Positions 48,191 through 58,014 of a stretch of 64,000 bases of DNA are shown here, in pieces. The stretch is taken from positions 1 through 64,000 of the forward strand of contig CAVYIO010000006.1 in the NCBI GenBank assembly GCA_963768565.1. The letters are read 5' to 3'. Numbering within the stretch: position 1 is the first letter of the stretch; each line of letters begins with the position of its first letter. The notes beneath the pieces were generated by a model. The model was not told where the DNA came from. It did not search any database and saw only the letters and a list, made by a program, of their open reading frames with translations. Source of the stretch: JABDKH01 sp963768565 (GTDB taxonomy: Bacteria > Bacteroidota > Rhodothermia > Rhodothermales > JABDKH01). The position numbers were made by a program, and so were the translations under genes.

Positions 48191-49051
48191 CTAGGTCCTT
48201 CGATCGACCACGTGCTCGCCGTACTTGTTCACGAGAAACCGCCGCCGGAACGAATAATAGGCGGTGTCGCACACTTTGCTTGTGTAATACGCATTGTAAC
48301 CGCCTCCGATTACTGCACCGGTAACGGGTGCCAACTGAGCGAGTTTGGCGCGCGTCAGATTGAGTCCGATGGAGCGTGCGATACGAGTCACGGCCTTGCT
48401 GACGGCGATCTGCTCTATCACTTCGAGCGCCTGCATCCTCGCGAGGCGATTCGTGATCTTGATGATCGGCGACATGGCGATGTCCTTCGCCTTCGTACTG
48501 GGTCTGGCCGCGTGATCGAGCAGCGATAACGCGTACAAGCGCTCGACGTCGCTCGAAATATCGAACCCGTAATGGATCGCAAACTCTCCTGCGGCGCGTA
48601 GATTCATCGCAACAAGAGCGACAATATCCGTTGGTATGCCGGCAGCCCCGGCGAGTCCTGCTACCGCGCCCTCGGCTGCGGCGAGATTTCGATAGCGTGC
48701 CGCCAGTCCGCCGACCGCATCGTCGATCTCCTGAAGGTCGAGTGCGCGGATGTCATGCACGTCGCGTATCGAATGACCGGCCGCTCGATACTTGTCAAGG
48801 ATGGACTGGGACGGTAACCAGTCCTGGGTGATCTCGTTGATGAGCCGGATCAGGCCCGAAATCACATTCTCGATCGTCCAGTCGACGCCCGGGATTCTGC
48901 GGACCTGATCGGCGGTGAAATTATAGGCGTCGTTCAGGTGTTGTTTGAAGGTCCCGAACCAGGAATCGTCGGGCCGGCTCCACTCGTGGATTTCACGGAT
49001 GGCCTGCAGCTCGTAAGCCGAGGGTGAAGGAGCCAGTTGAGTGCCGGTCAT
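48191..49051 (-). CDS. EcsC family protein
   Basis: 286 residues. EcsC-type helical core: VDWTIENVISGLIRLINEIT, HDIRALDLQEIDDAVGGLAA, AAEGAVAGLAGAAGIPTDIV and ALVAMNLRAAGEFAIHYGFD, ending VTGAVIGGGYNAYYTSKVCD with AYYSFRRRFL. EcsC family proteins are helical, with Ala/Gly-rich amphipathic segments, and are often encoded near ABC or lipid-related genes; no biochemical role is settled. It is the last gene of a four-gene minus cluster (pfk, dNK, plug protein, ecsC) with a 74-bp gap. Confidence 0.82.
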   Translation of the reverse strand: MTGTQLAPSPSAYELQAIREIHEWSRPDDSWFGTFKQHLNDAYNFTADQVRRIPGVDWTIENVISGLIRLINEITQDWLPSQSILDKYRAAGHSIRDVHDIRALDLQEIDDAVGGLAARYRNLAAAEGAVAGLAGAAGIPTDIVALVAMNLRAAGEFAIHYGFDISSDVERLYALSLLDHAARPSTKAKDIAMSPIIKITNRLARMQALEVIEQIAVSKAVTRIARSIGLNLTRAKLAQLAPVTGAVIGGGYNAYYTSKVCDTAYYSFRRRFLVNKYGEHVVDRRT

Positions 49052-49125
49052 GAAGCGAGGAGTGTTGTGCCTGTGTTGTCGCGCCTACGTATCGAATCGG
49101 CATTTGCTACACCGACGTCCTTCGA

Positions 49126-51191
49126 TCAGTTCTGGATCGGCCAGAATACACCAAATCGAATTCGCTTCTCGGCGAGTGGATACACCGGCACCAGCAGATT
49201 TCCGGGCAGGAATGACGTTCCTGACAGGAAATTCTCGTATGCCAGGAACAGCGTGGCGGTTCTCACGCCTCCGGTAACAACCAGATCGAGTGTCGCCGAC
49301 GATTCGACCGGCCGAGCGCCTTCGACCGGGACAACAAGAAGGCCGCTCTGCGGATGAAAGGCGCGGCCCGCGAACTCGCTCCAGAACCGACCCCGGATGG
49401 AGATGTCGAGATCGAGGTCACGCTGGAAGATCAGGTAGCGCATTCCGAGACTCGCCACGGCGTAGAAATCCGGGACCGTTGAACGATACAGCTCCTGCAA
49501 AGCGTCTTCGGTTTTCGATACGCCGAAGATCGTAGGTTGAGCCGTGAAGTAGAATCCGCGTTGCGCTTGACGACGATATCCGAAATCGAGACCAGCGGAC
49601 ACGACTCGCAGCGTTCCCGTTCCCACCGCGCGCGCGTACGGAATCCGGATCTTCCGTTGCGAAATAGTCGGTCCAGGTCGCGTTGCCCGTCAGCGTTCCG
49701 AGCACGGTGAGGTCGAGGGGTCCGGCGGCGACGGACAGGGTCGTTCGCACGAGTCGATTCGGGCCGATGGGTACTTCCTCGATCGGTGCCAGAAACGGGC
49801 CGAGTCCGGTTCGATCGATCTGGCTGACCGGTTGCGCAGTCTGCGACGCTTCCAGGCGAAAGACGGCCGGGCCGAACGACTGCCGCACAGCAGCTTTTGC
49901 CACCAGCTGCGTACCATCGCTTCTGGTCTCAAGCCCCAGTTTCGCCAGAGCGTGCAGCGCTCCGAAACGTATCTCTTCGGTGGCTGTGGCAAGGAGCCGC
50001 GAATCTGTTTCGTCCGCAAACACCAGGTCGTCGGATCGGGGACTTGTCGTATTCGAGGATCCGCTTACGTCAAACGTCAGGCGGTGTCTCGTCCGCGCGA
50101 GAGCGTGCGAGAGTCGAAAGAAGAGAGCGGTCGATCGAACCGTCAGTGTGTCGGCCTGTCGCCGGTACTCGAAACGCTGACTGGAGTAGCCTGCGGTTGC
50201 AGACGTCACATTTCTTCCGGCACTCCCGCGATCACGTCGGAATGTCGCGAACACGTCATTGCGTTTTGTCGCCCTGCGGGCGTCCGAATCGATCACGGTG
50301 GCCCCGAGTCTCTGGTAGATCGATTCAACATCGTTGGTGATGCGCGGGACCACCCCTCCGTGGGCGCCGACCGATCGTTTGTTGTAGAGATCGCCGAGTT
50401 CCAGGCTCCATCCCGGCCGCAGGTACTTGACGCGGCTGTAGATCTGCCGTCCCTGAGCGAGGCGACTTCCCGGATACTCGCCGTCCGCGCTCTCGCCCCC
50501 GTACGAGAATAACAGGTTCAGCACCCCGTCACGCCCGCCTACCGCAAGCCGTCGATTCTGCGTGTGGAGGCCCGAGACCTTCTGCAGGCCGCTGCCGGTC
50601 TGGTAGCGAAGCTCTGTCAGCGGGTCGGCGGTTTTCTCGTAGTCGACGAGTGTGCTGACACGGAGGCCTGCGGGACTTCCGTCGTCCGGCGCAAACTCAA
50701 TATCAGGCGTCCCTGCTGAAGCCAGCGGCGAGCAGATCGTAGAGCGGGCGGCCTGTGAAAAGGTCCTGAAGTGGAATGCCGCTCCACACGAGTCCGACAT
50801 GCTGCGGCGAAAGCCCCGCCGGACTCCAGCCATGCGGCCAACCGTACGAGCCAAGGTCGTACAGCATGGACGTCGGCTCGTCGCGCAACATGTCGGTCAA
50901 CTCGAACGAAAGCGTGCGTGCCGGGATGCGGGCGGCGATCGGAATCCGGAAGATCTCCGGCCACACCGAGCGGGCCGAATCCGGTACCGCCAGGGGAGAG
51001 GCGGGCTTGTCCGGCGCCGGTGCCAATATCGTCGCGTTCGTATCGGGAGGGGCCAACGTCACGGAGTCGGCGGGGGCCGCCTCCTGTGCTTGCGTGGGCG
51101 ACAAGGAGGCGAATGCGATCAGAATCGCCAGGAAAGCAACCCGCACGAAGAGGTCGCGGCGCGGCCGGGGGTCCAGGTCGGATCGAATCAA
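49126..51191 (-). CDS. Plug-domain outer-membrane protein (TonB-receptor-like), two frameshifts
   Basis: Signal peptide (VAFLAILIAFASLSPTQAQ) followed by a plug-like domain: LSFELTDMLRDEPTSMLYDL, GSYGWPHGWSPAGLSPQHVG and LVWSGIPLQDLFTGRPLYDL. The barrel half (LVDYEKTADPLTELRYQTGS, LNLLFSYGGESADGEYPGSR, GWSLELGDLYNKRSVGAHGG, LFFRLSHALARTRHRLTFDV) and the end (VPVYPLAEKRIRFGVFWPIQ) are all in plausible frames. Breaks occur near 50715 and near 49630 in a GCGCGC run, both one extra base. ~690 residues joined. Probable surface receptor for an unknown ligand; overlaps dNK by four bases. Confidence 0.75.
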
Positions 51192-51910
51192 AGGGTTTGC
51201 TTCGGGGCAGATTCCGGGAAAAGGCCAAACAGGCGGCCCTCAATTTGGCCGAGGACTTCTCGGCGATGTTCGTCTTCGTTGACGAAATCAACCGTGTCGA
51301 CGTCGATGACCAGTTTCGGTCCGAGATCGTACCTCTCAATCCAGTTCTCGTAATGAACGTTGAGTTTCTTCAGGTACTCGATTCGGATGGTGGATTCAAA
51401 TTCGCGCCCGCGCGACTCGATGTGCTTCACCAGCGTCGGCACGGACGCTCGCAGGTACACCAGCAAATCCGGAGGGCTCAGATATGACGTCATAGTCGCG
51501 AACAGGTCCTGGTAGTTGGAAAAGTCGCGCTCCGTCATAAAGTCCATCTCGTACAGATTGCGAGCAAAGATCTCGGCATCCTCGTAGATGGACCTGTCCT
51601 GGACCACCGAATGCGGTGCGAGCTCGATCTTCCGCTGATGATTGAAGCGACTGGAGAGAAAGAAGACCTGCAGGTTGAATGACCATCGCGCCATGTCGTC
51701 GTAAAAGTCCGACAGATACGGATTGTCGTCGACGCGCTCGTAGAGAGCATCCCACTGAAAGTATTCGCTGATGAAACCGGTCAGCGTACTTTTGCCGGCC
51801 CCGATGTTGCCCGCAATAGCTACAAATTTCTTGTTGTTACCGCTCACGCGTCGAGGAGTTAAGTGGTCAGGATACGGAGCCGGAAGTTTCGTGACCTTCG
51901 AAGCGGACAT
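51188..51910 (-). CDS. Deoxynucleoside kinase
   Basis: 240 residues. P-loop GNIGAGKSTLTGFISEYF, then ERVDDNPYLSDFYDDMARWS and FNLQVFFLSSRFNHQRKIEL, LID region VVQDRSIYEDAEIFARNLYE, YLRASVPTLVKHIESRGREF and LNVHYENWIERYDLGPKLVI. This matches the dNK/deoxyguanosine-adenosine kinase family that phosphorylates salvaged deoxynucleosides. Its 5' 44 bases lie inside the 3' end of pfk, and its stop overlaps the plug-protein start by four bases, so all three are coexpressed. Substrate preference cannot be read from sequence. Confidence 0.92.
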   Translation of the reverse strand: MSASKVTKLPAPYPDHLTPRRVSGNNKKFVAIAGNIGAGKSTLTGFISEYFQWDALYERVDDNPYLSDFYDDMARWSFNLQVFFLSSRFNHQRKIELAPHSVVQDRSIYEDAEIFARNLYEMDFMTERDFSNYQDLFATMTSYLSPPDLLVYLRASVPTLVKHIESRGREFESTIRIEYLKKLNVHYENWIERYDLGPKLVIDVDTVDFVNEDEHRREVLGQIEGRLFGLFPESAPKQTL

Positions 51911-52994
51911 CCATTCCCGGGATTCCGAACGAGGTGCCGACTGCGAGCGCAGCGGCCACCATCGGTGTGTCCATTGGAACTGTTCTGGTCTTGTTTGCCA
52001 CCTCTTCGAGGGGAACGGAAGTTAATTGATTCCCCTGAAGAGCGACCATGCGGCCAAATCGCCCGTCGATCACCATCGAGGCGGCAAACGATCCGTACGC
52101 GGTGGCGAGATTTCGATCGTACGCCGTCGGTGTTCCTCCGCGCTGTATGTGTCCGAGTACCGACGTGCGCACCTCGCTGCGAATAAGTCCGCGCAGCTGG
52201 TCGCCGAGAACATACCCGATCCCTCCGAGGCGCACCGGGTCCGGACTGTCTGCGATGACACGCTTGACCGTCATTTCACCACCGACCGGCTTGGCGCCCT
52301 CGGCGATCGCAATGATCGTGAAATTCTGCCCCCCCATCTCTCGCTCCCGGCAGATACGTGCGACCGATTCAATGTCGTAGTCGAGTTCGGGCATCAGGAT
52401 GATGTCCGCGCCACCGGCTGTGCCTGCATAAAGCGCGATCCATCCGGCGTAGCGCCCCATCGTCTCAATGATCATCACGCGGTTGTGACTCTGCGCGGTC
52501 GTGTGGAGACGGTCAATGGCTTCGGTGGCGATCGATACAGCGGTGTCGAATCCGAAGGTCCGCTCGGTACCCACGAGATCGTTGTCAATCGTCTTGGGCA
52601 CACCGACGACGTTTATTCCCATCTCGTTCAGGCGATGGGAGATCGACATGGTTCCGTCACCCCCTATGGTAATCAACGCGCGCAGCCCGAGCTCCTCGTA
52701 ATTCCTCGCCACCTGGGCCGAGACGTCTGCACCGCCACGCTCGTGGTAGTTGAACGGGTTCGCCTTGTTGCTCGTGCCCAGTATGGTCCCCCCGCGGGTG
52801 AGAATCCCGCTCACGTCCGAGTACGACAGCGGCCGGATCCGCCGCTCGATCAAGCCAAGGAAACCGTCCTCGAAGCCAATGACCTGCGCATTGTGCTGGA
52901 GTATGAGGCTTTTCGTCACAGCGCGAATGACGGCATTCAAACCCGGGCAGTCACCGCCGCCCGTGAGTAGACCGACGCGAAAACGTTGGGACAT
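51867..52994 (-). CDS. pfkA: 6-phosphofructokinase (group III/mixed type)
   Basis: 375 residues. Fructose-6-phosphate and nucleotide motifs are intact: LTGGGDCPGLNAVIRA, ITIGGDGTMSISHRL, VVGVPKTIDNDLVGTERTFG, VMIIETMGRYAGWIALYAG, MPELDYDIESV and VLGHIQRGGTPTAYDR. The two positions that separate ATP- from PPi-enzymes read Gly (GGDG, ATP-like) and Lys (PKTIDND, PPi-like), the combination of group III enzymes such as those of actinobacteria, several of which use ATP. Catalyses the committing step of glycolysis in the cytoplasm. Confidence 0.94.
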   Translation of the reverse strand: MSQRFRVGLLTGGGDCPGLNAVIRAVTKSLILQHNAQVIGFEDGFLGLIERRIRPLSYSDVSGILTRGGTILGTSNKANPFNYHERGGADVSAQVARNYEELGLRALITIGGDGTMSISHRLNEMGINVVGVPKTIDNDLVGTERTFGFDTAVSIATEAIDRLHTTAQSHNRVMIIETMGRYAGWIALYAGTAGGADIILMPELDYDIESVARICREREMGGQNFTIIAIAEGAKPVGGEMTVKRVIADSPDPVRLGGIGYVLGDQLRGLIRSEVRTSVLGHIQRGGTPTAYDRNLATAYGSFAASMVIDGRFGRMVALQGNQLTSVPLEEVANKTRTVPMDTPMVAAALAVGTSFGIPGMDVRFEGHETSGSVS

Positions 52995-53291
52995 AGTCTT
53001 GATTACGCTTCCAATTTGTCAATAATCCTGCACCAAACCCGCCTGGTTCCTGCATTATAAACCGCTCGAAGTGGGGTCTCAAGCGCCGGTCAACGAGCCG
53101 TCAGGCATAGGGTAAACATCTTCGAATTGAGTGTTTTATGAAGATACGAAAGCCAGTGCCTGCCGGTATTCATTTGACAGAAGTCGATTCGGAGGTCTAT
53201 CATTCAGACCGACTACCACTGTCTATCAGCCGATCATCGACAGTTCGGGACGCAGGTTGTTCTATCGACACGGCATTCGCCGTTTTCTGCT
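52995..53291. other. Divergent intergenic region
   Basis: About 300 bp between pfk and the LamG protein. Low GC near 53050 (CTGCATTATAAACCGC) fits promoter sequence. No further gene recognised. Confidence 0.35.
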
Positions 53292-54986
53292 TTGGTCCCT
53301 TCAGGCATATCACTTCTACGGCCTGCGCGTCTCTGGCTCTCGTTGAGCCTGGCGCTCGCGTGCGGCCTGGGTGCGAATCCGGCTCTCGGTCAACTGCGCC
53401 TGACGGATGCGAGACCCGTCTTTGCGGAGGGCGACCAGGGCAATATCTATGTCGAGTGGGACGGCTCCGAAACGCTCACGGGAGGGGCACTTCGGCTTCC
53501 CGGAGGGTGGAAGCTTGTTGATGTGGCGGTTGTCCGAGCCGGTCGTCGACATCCTGCCTCGTGGTCGCTGGATGCCGACGACGCGGTGTATCGTATCACG
53601 TCCGAGGATCCCGAAACGGGTCCGCAGTCTATCGTGCTCAAGCTCTCTGCACCGAAGTACGCAAGCAGAGGGATGCTGAGTCTTACACCGAGTGTAACAG
53701 CTGTCGCTGGTGAAGAGCCGAAGGCGGAGTTGGCCCTCGCGCTTCAAGAGGCGCTGAGTACGGAGCCCTCGCACGTCGACGAGTCGAACATGATGGCCGT
53801 GTTCGGTGGCAGCAGCCGAATCGAACTACGAGGTCGTCGCCTTCCTGTGTTCACGGGAGATCGCTCCTATACGGCCGAGTTCTGGCTCAAGACCACGGGT
53901 CTCGACCAGGTCATCATGTCCACGTGGGATGGAGATGAGGAAGCAGGCTATCCGATCGAAATTGAGATTGCGCCCGACGGACGATTGCAGTACTACAGGG
54001 GCGAGCCCGGTCGACACCTTTCCATGTCGAGTGGCCGGCCGGTCGCAGATGGACAGTGGCATCACATGGCGGTTGTCCACGATGAAGTGCGCGGATGGAC
54101 GCGCTTGCTGATCGACGGCGCGCCGGCAGACTCGTTGTTCGGACACACGGATCCAACCGCGACAAGATCGAATGCCACGTTGTGTCTCGGAGGTCGTTGT
54201 GTCAGGGAATCGGATACGTCCGGGCCTCGAAGTTCGGGATTCGTTGGAAACCTGGATTTCGTTCGATTCTGGCCCACGGCCAGAACGATCAGGCAGATTT
54301 CCGCCAGTCTCGGCGAAAATATTCCGCAGGTTGCGGGAATGGTCGCGCTCGGTTTCGAGGAGTCGATGTCGCGCGATCTGGTACTGAGCGGCGCGCAGAT
54401 ACCGCGCAAACCGTCCGACTTCCTTTTCTACGACCCCGTCGAAAACCTGTCGGCGTCGATGGACGGCGGAACGGTGTTGGTCAAGTGGGAATCGAGTAAT
54501 CGAAACACCGCTTCATTCGTTGTCGAACGATCCAGTGATGGCTTTGAATTCCTGGAGATCGGGAAGACGGTCCCGGACCGATCCGTCACGTCCTTTGATT
54601 ACGCCGACGACGAGGCCCCGGAAGGCGTAATCTATTATCGTATCAAGCAGATCCTGTCCAATGGTGCAATTCGAAGCTCGGGGACGCTCAAGGCCGGTCT
54701 CGGCGGCGAAGAACTTCCGTCGGCCACAAGCACGCTGATCGCGAATTTCCCCAACCCGTTCAGCGGACAGACAACGATTCGCTACGAGGTGGTAGAGCCC
54801 GAGTACCTGAGCGTGTCAGTCTGGGACCTGTCCGGACAGCGGGTGGCTCTGCTTGCCGAGGGCGTCGCATCTCCCGGGATTCATGAAGTGCTGTTCGTCG
54901 CCGGCGACCTCCCGAGCGGTATGTATTTCGTACGACTGCAGACCGACGAAGTGGTCCGGACGAAAACGCTTACCCTGACGCGTTAG
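53292..54986 (+). CDS. Secreted LamG-domain protein with T9SS type A sorting domain
   Basis: 564 residues. TTG start, signal peptide (LWLSLSLALACGLGANPALG). A concanavalin/LamG-like module lies at ~150-330: YTAEFWLKTTGLDQVIMSTW, WHHMAVVHDEVRGWTRLLID, NATLCLGGRCVRE and VGNLDFVRFWPTARTIRQIS. A Fn3-like stretch follows (TVLVKWESSNRNTASFVVER, SSDGFEFLEIG, GVIYYRIKQILSNGAIRSSG). The C-terminal domain (NFPNPFSGQTTIRYEVVEPE, SVWDLSGQRVALLAEG, PSGMYFVRLQTDEVVRTKTL) is a T9SS sorting signal. Intact, and likely exported to the surface to bind glycans or proteins. Ligand unknown. Confidence 0.8.
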   Translation: MVPSGISLLRPARLWLSLSLALACGLGANPALGQLRLTDARPVFAEGDQGNIYVEWDGSETLTGGALRLPGGWKLVDVAVVRAGRRHPASWSLDADDAVYRITSEDPETGPQSIVLKLSAPKYASRGMLSLTPSVTAVAGEEPKAELALALQEALSTEPSHVDESNMMAVFGGSSRIELRGRRLPVFTGDRSYTAEFWLKTTGLDQVIMSTWDGDEEAGYPIEIEIAPDGRLQYYRGEPGRHLSMSSGRPVADGQWHHMAVVHDEVRGWTRLLIDGAPADSLFGHTDPTATRSNATLCLGGRCVRESDTSGPRSSGFVGNLDFVRFWPTARTIRQISASLGENIPQVAGMVALGFEESMSRDLVLSGAQIPRKPSDFLFYDPVENLSASMDGGTVLVKWESSNRNTASFVVERSSDGFEFLEIGKTVPDRSVTSFDYADDEAPEGVIYYRIKQILSNGAIRSSGTLKAGLGGEELPSATSTLIANFPNPFSGQTTIRYEVVEPEYLSVSVWDLSGQRVALLAEGVASPGIHEVLFVAGDLPSGMYFVRLQTDEVVRTKTLTLTR

Positions 54987-55118
54987 CCCGCCACCGTCGG
55001 GCGACCCTGATCTGCAGGTAAGGGTGATCCTCACGTCTCCTGCGACGAGCCTGATCGGCCGCTATCTTCGGTTCTGACTCAAGCGAAAGGCGTTACTCTA
55101 CAGACATAGCGCACAATC

Positions 55119-55802
55119 ATGAAAATCAGGTACTTCGGTCATTCTGCTTTCGAGATCATATCGTCGGGAGCGACCATCCTTGTGGATCCGTTCATTACGG
55201 GTAATCCCCATGCCGAGGGTGTGGTGCTGCCCGGCGACTTGAACCCCGACGTCATTCTGCTCACTCACGCCCACGGCGATCACTGGGGAGACACCCTGAC
55301 GATTGCGAAGCGTACTGGCGCCATCGTCGTCGCCAATTTCGAGATCATCTCGTATGTGCAGGCGAACGGACACAGTGTCGTACAACCCATGAATACGGGA
55401 GGCGAGTGGCGCTTCGATTGGGGCAAGGTGATCCAGACGTACGCCAGGCACTCCTCGTCATTTCCGGATGGCACATATGGAGGCAATCCCAACGGCTACA
55501 TCGTTCATGCAGATGACAAGTGCGTTTACGCGCTTGGCGATACGTGTCCGTTTGCAGAAATGGAGTGGGTCGGAGCCGATCACGACGTTGATGTCGCATT
55601 GATTCCGATCGGCGACTGCTTCACCATGGGGCCGAAGGAGTCACTTCGGGCGATACGCATGATCAAGCCCAATGTCTCGGTGCCGGTACACTACGGTACG
55701 TTCCCGCTGATCGAGGTCGACACTGCTGCGTGGGCGGACAGCGTGGCAGCGGAAGGCTACGTTGCACGCGTGTTGGATCCGGGAGCCACGATGGAGTTTT
55801 AG
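55119..55802 (+). CDS. Metal-dependent hydrolase, UPF0173 (beta-lactamase fold)
   Basis: 227 residues, the typical UPF0173 length. MKIRYFGHSAFEIISSGATI, LVDPFITGNPHA, the metal motif LTHAHGDHWGD and late YALGDT and VPVHYGTFPLIE supply the ligands of a metallo-beta-lactamase fold. No signal peptide, so cytoplasmic. Its substrate is unknown across the family. The next gene follows 33 bases downstream with its own strong ribosome-binding site (CTGGAGGATC). Confidence 0.92.
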   Translation: MKIRYFGHSAFEIISSGATILVDPFITGNPHAEGVVLPGDLNPDVILLTHAHGDHWGDTLTIAKRTGAIVVANFEIISYVQANGHSVVQPMNTGGEWRFDWGKVIQTYARHSSSFPDGTYGGNPNGYIVHADDKCVYALGDTCPFAEMEWVGADHDVDVALIPIGDCFTMGPKESLRAIRMIKPNVSVPVHYGTFPLIEVDTAAWADSVAAEGYVARVLDPGATMEF

Positions 55803-55835
55803 GTCGGTCGAGAAATCATACTGGAGGATCGATGT

Positions 55836-57994
55836 ATGTCTGTCATAGTGAACAAGATGGGTACCCAGGCCTGGATGGTCTGGCTCGCGATACCGTTTCT
55901 GCTGTACCCCGCGAGTGGGCAGTCGCAAGATCTCGTCGCGCCGATGGCAGACGTGCACCCAACGTCTCTCGAAGAGCATGGAAATGTTCGCGTGGACGAG
56001 TACTACTGGCTGAAGGAGAGGGACAATCCCGCCACCATCAAATACCTGGAAGCCGAGAATGCCTATCTCGATCAGGTCATGTCGCACACGAAAGATCTGC
56101 AGCAGACGATCTTCGACGAGATCAAGGGCCGGATAAAGCAGGACGATTCGACCGTTCCTTATCGCAACGGGGAATACTACTACTACGTTCGATACGAGGA
56201 CGGGAAGGAGTATCCGATCTACTGCAGAAAGCCGGGGTCTCTTGACGCCGCGGAACAGGTGATTCTCGATGTAAATATCCTGGCCGAGGGGAAAGGGTAT
56301 TTGCAGGTCGGGCAGACGGCGGCGACGGAAGACCAGAAGCATTCTTGCTTTCGCTGCGGACACCGTCGGTCGACGCTTCTACACGCTCCGTTTCAGAGAC
56401 CTGACGACAGGAGACTATCTTGAGGATGCGATCCCGGACGTGACCGGCAACATCGCATGGGCAAATGATAGTCGGACGATCTTCTATTCAAAACAGGACC
56501 CGGAGACTCTACGCTGGCACCGGATATTCCGCCATCGCCTGGGTACCGATCCGTCCGAGGATGTCCTCGTCTACGAGGAGTTGGACGAGACCTTCTCCAG
56601 TTTCGTCTACAAGTCAAAATCAAAGCGATACATACTGATCGGGTCGAGTCAGACGCTCAGTGACGAATATCGTTTTGTTGATGCCAGCACTCCGGATGCA
56701 GAGTTCGCCGTTGTTCAGCCGAGAGAACGGGACCTCGAATACTCCGTCGGCCACCTCGGCGATTACTTCTACATCCGCACCAATCTCGGCGCCGAGAATT
56801 TCCGTCTCATGCGCGCCCCGGTTTCCAACCCGTCAAAAGAACACTGGGACGAAGTGATCGAACATCGTCCATCGGTCTATCTGGCCGACTTCGATTTGTT
56901 TGATGACTTTCTGGTCCTGAGTGAACGGAAGGATGGGCTCATGAATATCCGCGTGATGAGCTGGGACGGGACGGATGACCACTATTTGAATTTTGGCGAA
57001 TCAGCCTATCTCGCCTACGTGAGTACGAATCCCGAGACGGACAGCAAGATCTTGCGCTACGGATATATGTCGATGACAACACCCAATTCCGTGTATGACT
57101 ACGACATGGTTTCGCGCGAGAAGGTGCTCCGGAAGCGGGATGAGGTACTCGGCGGATTTGACTCGTCCGACTACGTAACCGTGCGGCTGTACGCCCGCGC
57201 CCGGGACGGTGTGGCTGTGCCCATATCCCTTGTGCACCATAAGGATACGCCGATTGATGGAACTGCACCTGCGTTGCTGTACGGGTACGGCTCGTACGGA
57301 GCGTCGATGGATCCGTACTTCAGTGCTTCGAGGCTGAGTCTTCTGGATCGCGGCTTCGTGTATGCCATCGCACATATTCGAGGGGGCCAGGAACTGGGCC
57401 GGCAGTGGTACGAGGACGGCAAGCTGCTCAAGAAGAAGAACACGTTCACCGATTTCATTGACAGCGCGGACTACCTCGTTGCCGCGCGCTACGCGGATCC
57501 GAATCGGGTTTACGCGATGGGTGGTAGTGCGGGCGGTTTGCTCATGGGTGCGGTAGCCAACATGCGTCCCGACCGCTTTCATGGAATCGTCGCTCAGGTG
57601 CCGTTCGTGGACGTCGTGACTACGATGCTGGATGAGACGATCCCGCTGACGACGAGCGAGTACGACGAATGGGGTAATCCGAACGAGAAGGAGTACTACG
57701 ACTACATGCTGTCGTATTCGCCGTATGACAACGTTGAAGGCGAAAGACTATCCTAACATCCTGGTGACGACTGGACTCCACGACTCTCAGGTGCAGTACT
57801 GGGAGCCGGCCAAGTGGGTCGCGCGGCTGAGGGCGAAGAAGACGGACTCAAACCGGTTGTTGCTGAAGACGAACATGGAGGCCGGTCATGGCGGGGCCTC
57901 GGGTCGCTATCGACGCTACCGGGAGATTGCACTCGACTTCGCGTTCATCCTGGATCTGGCGGGGGTCGTTGAGGTTACTTCCCCAGAAGGCTAG
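55836..57994 (+). CDS. Oligopeptidase B-like serine peptidase (S9A), two frameshifts
   Basis: Exported prolyl-oligopeptidase-family enzyme; signal peptide (VWLAIPFLLYPASGQS). The propeller part (DEYYWLKERDNPATIKYLEA, YYYYVRYEDGKEYPIYCRK) and the C-terminal catalytic domain (LLYGYGSYGASMDPYFSASR, IAHIRGGQELGRQWYEDGKL, nucleophile GGSAGGLLMGAVA, LHDSQV Asp, MEAGHGGASG His) are complete. Breaks at ~56340 (AAGCATTCT; dropping C restores KILAF) and ~57735 (GTTGAAGGCG; dropping G restores NVKAKDYPNIL) are single extra bases. ~718 residues joined. In the periplasm it would cleave short peptides after Arg/Lys; functional only if the breaks are errors. The ATG has a GGAGG site 8 bp upstream. Confidence 0.9.
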
Positions 57995-58014
57995 CGGAGG
58001 GACAACAAACGCCC

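Noticed and set aside
53131..53346. Plus-strand ORFs upstream of the LamG protein as an extra gene
   Set aside because: Overlap the start of the LamG gene in other frames and lack protein-like features; the TTG start with signal peptide explains the region.
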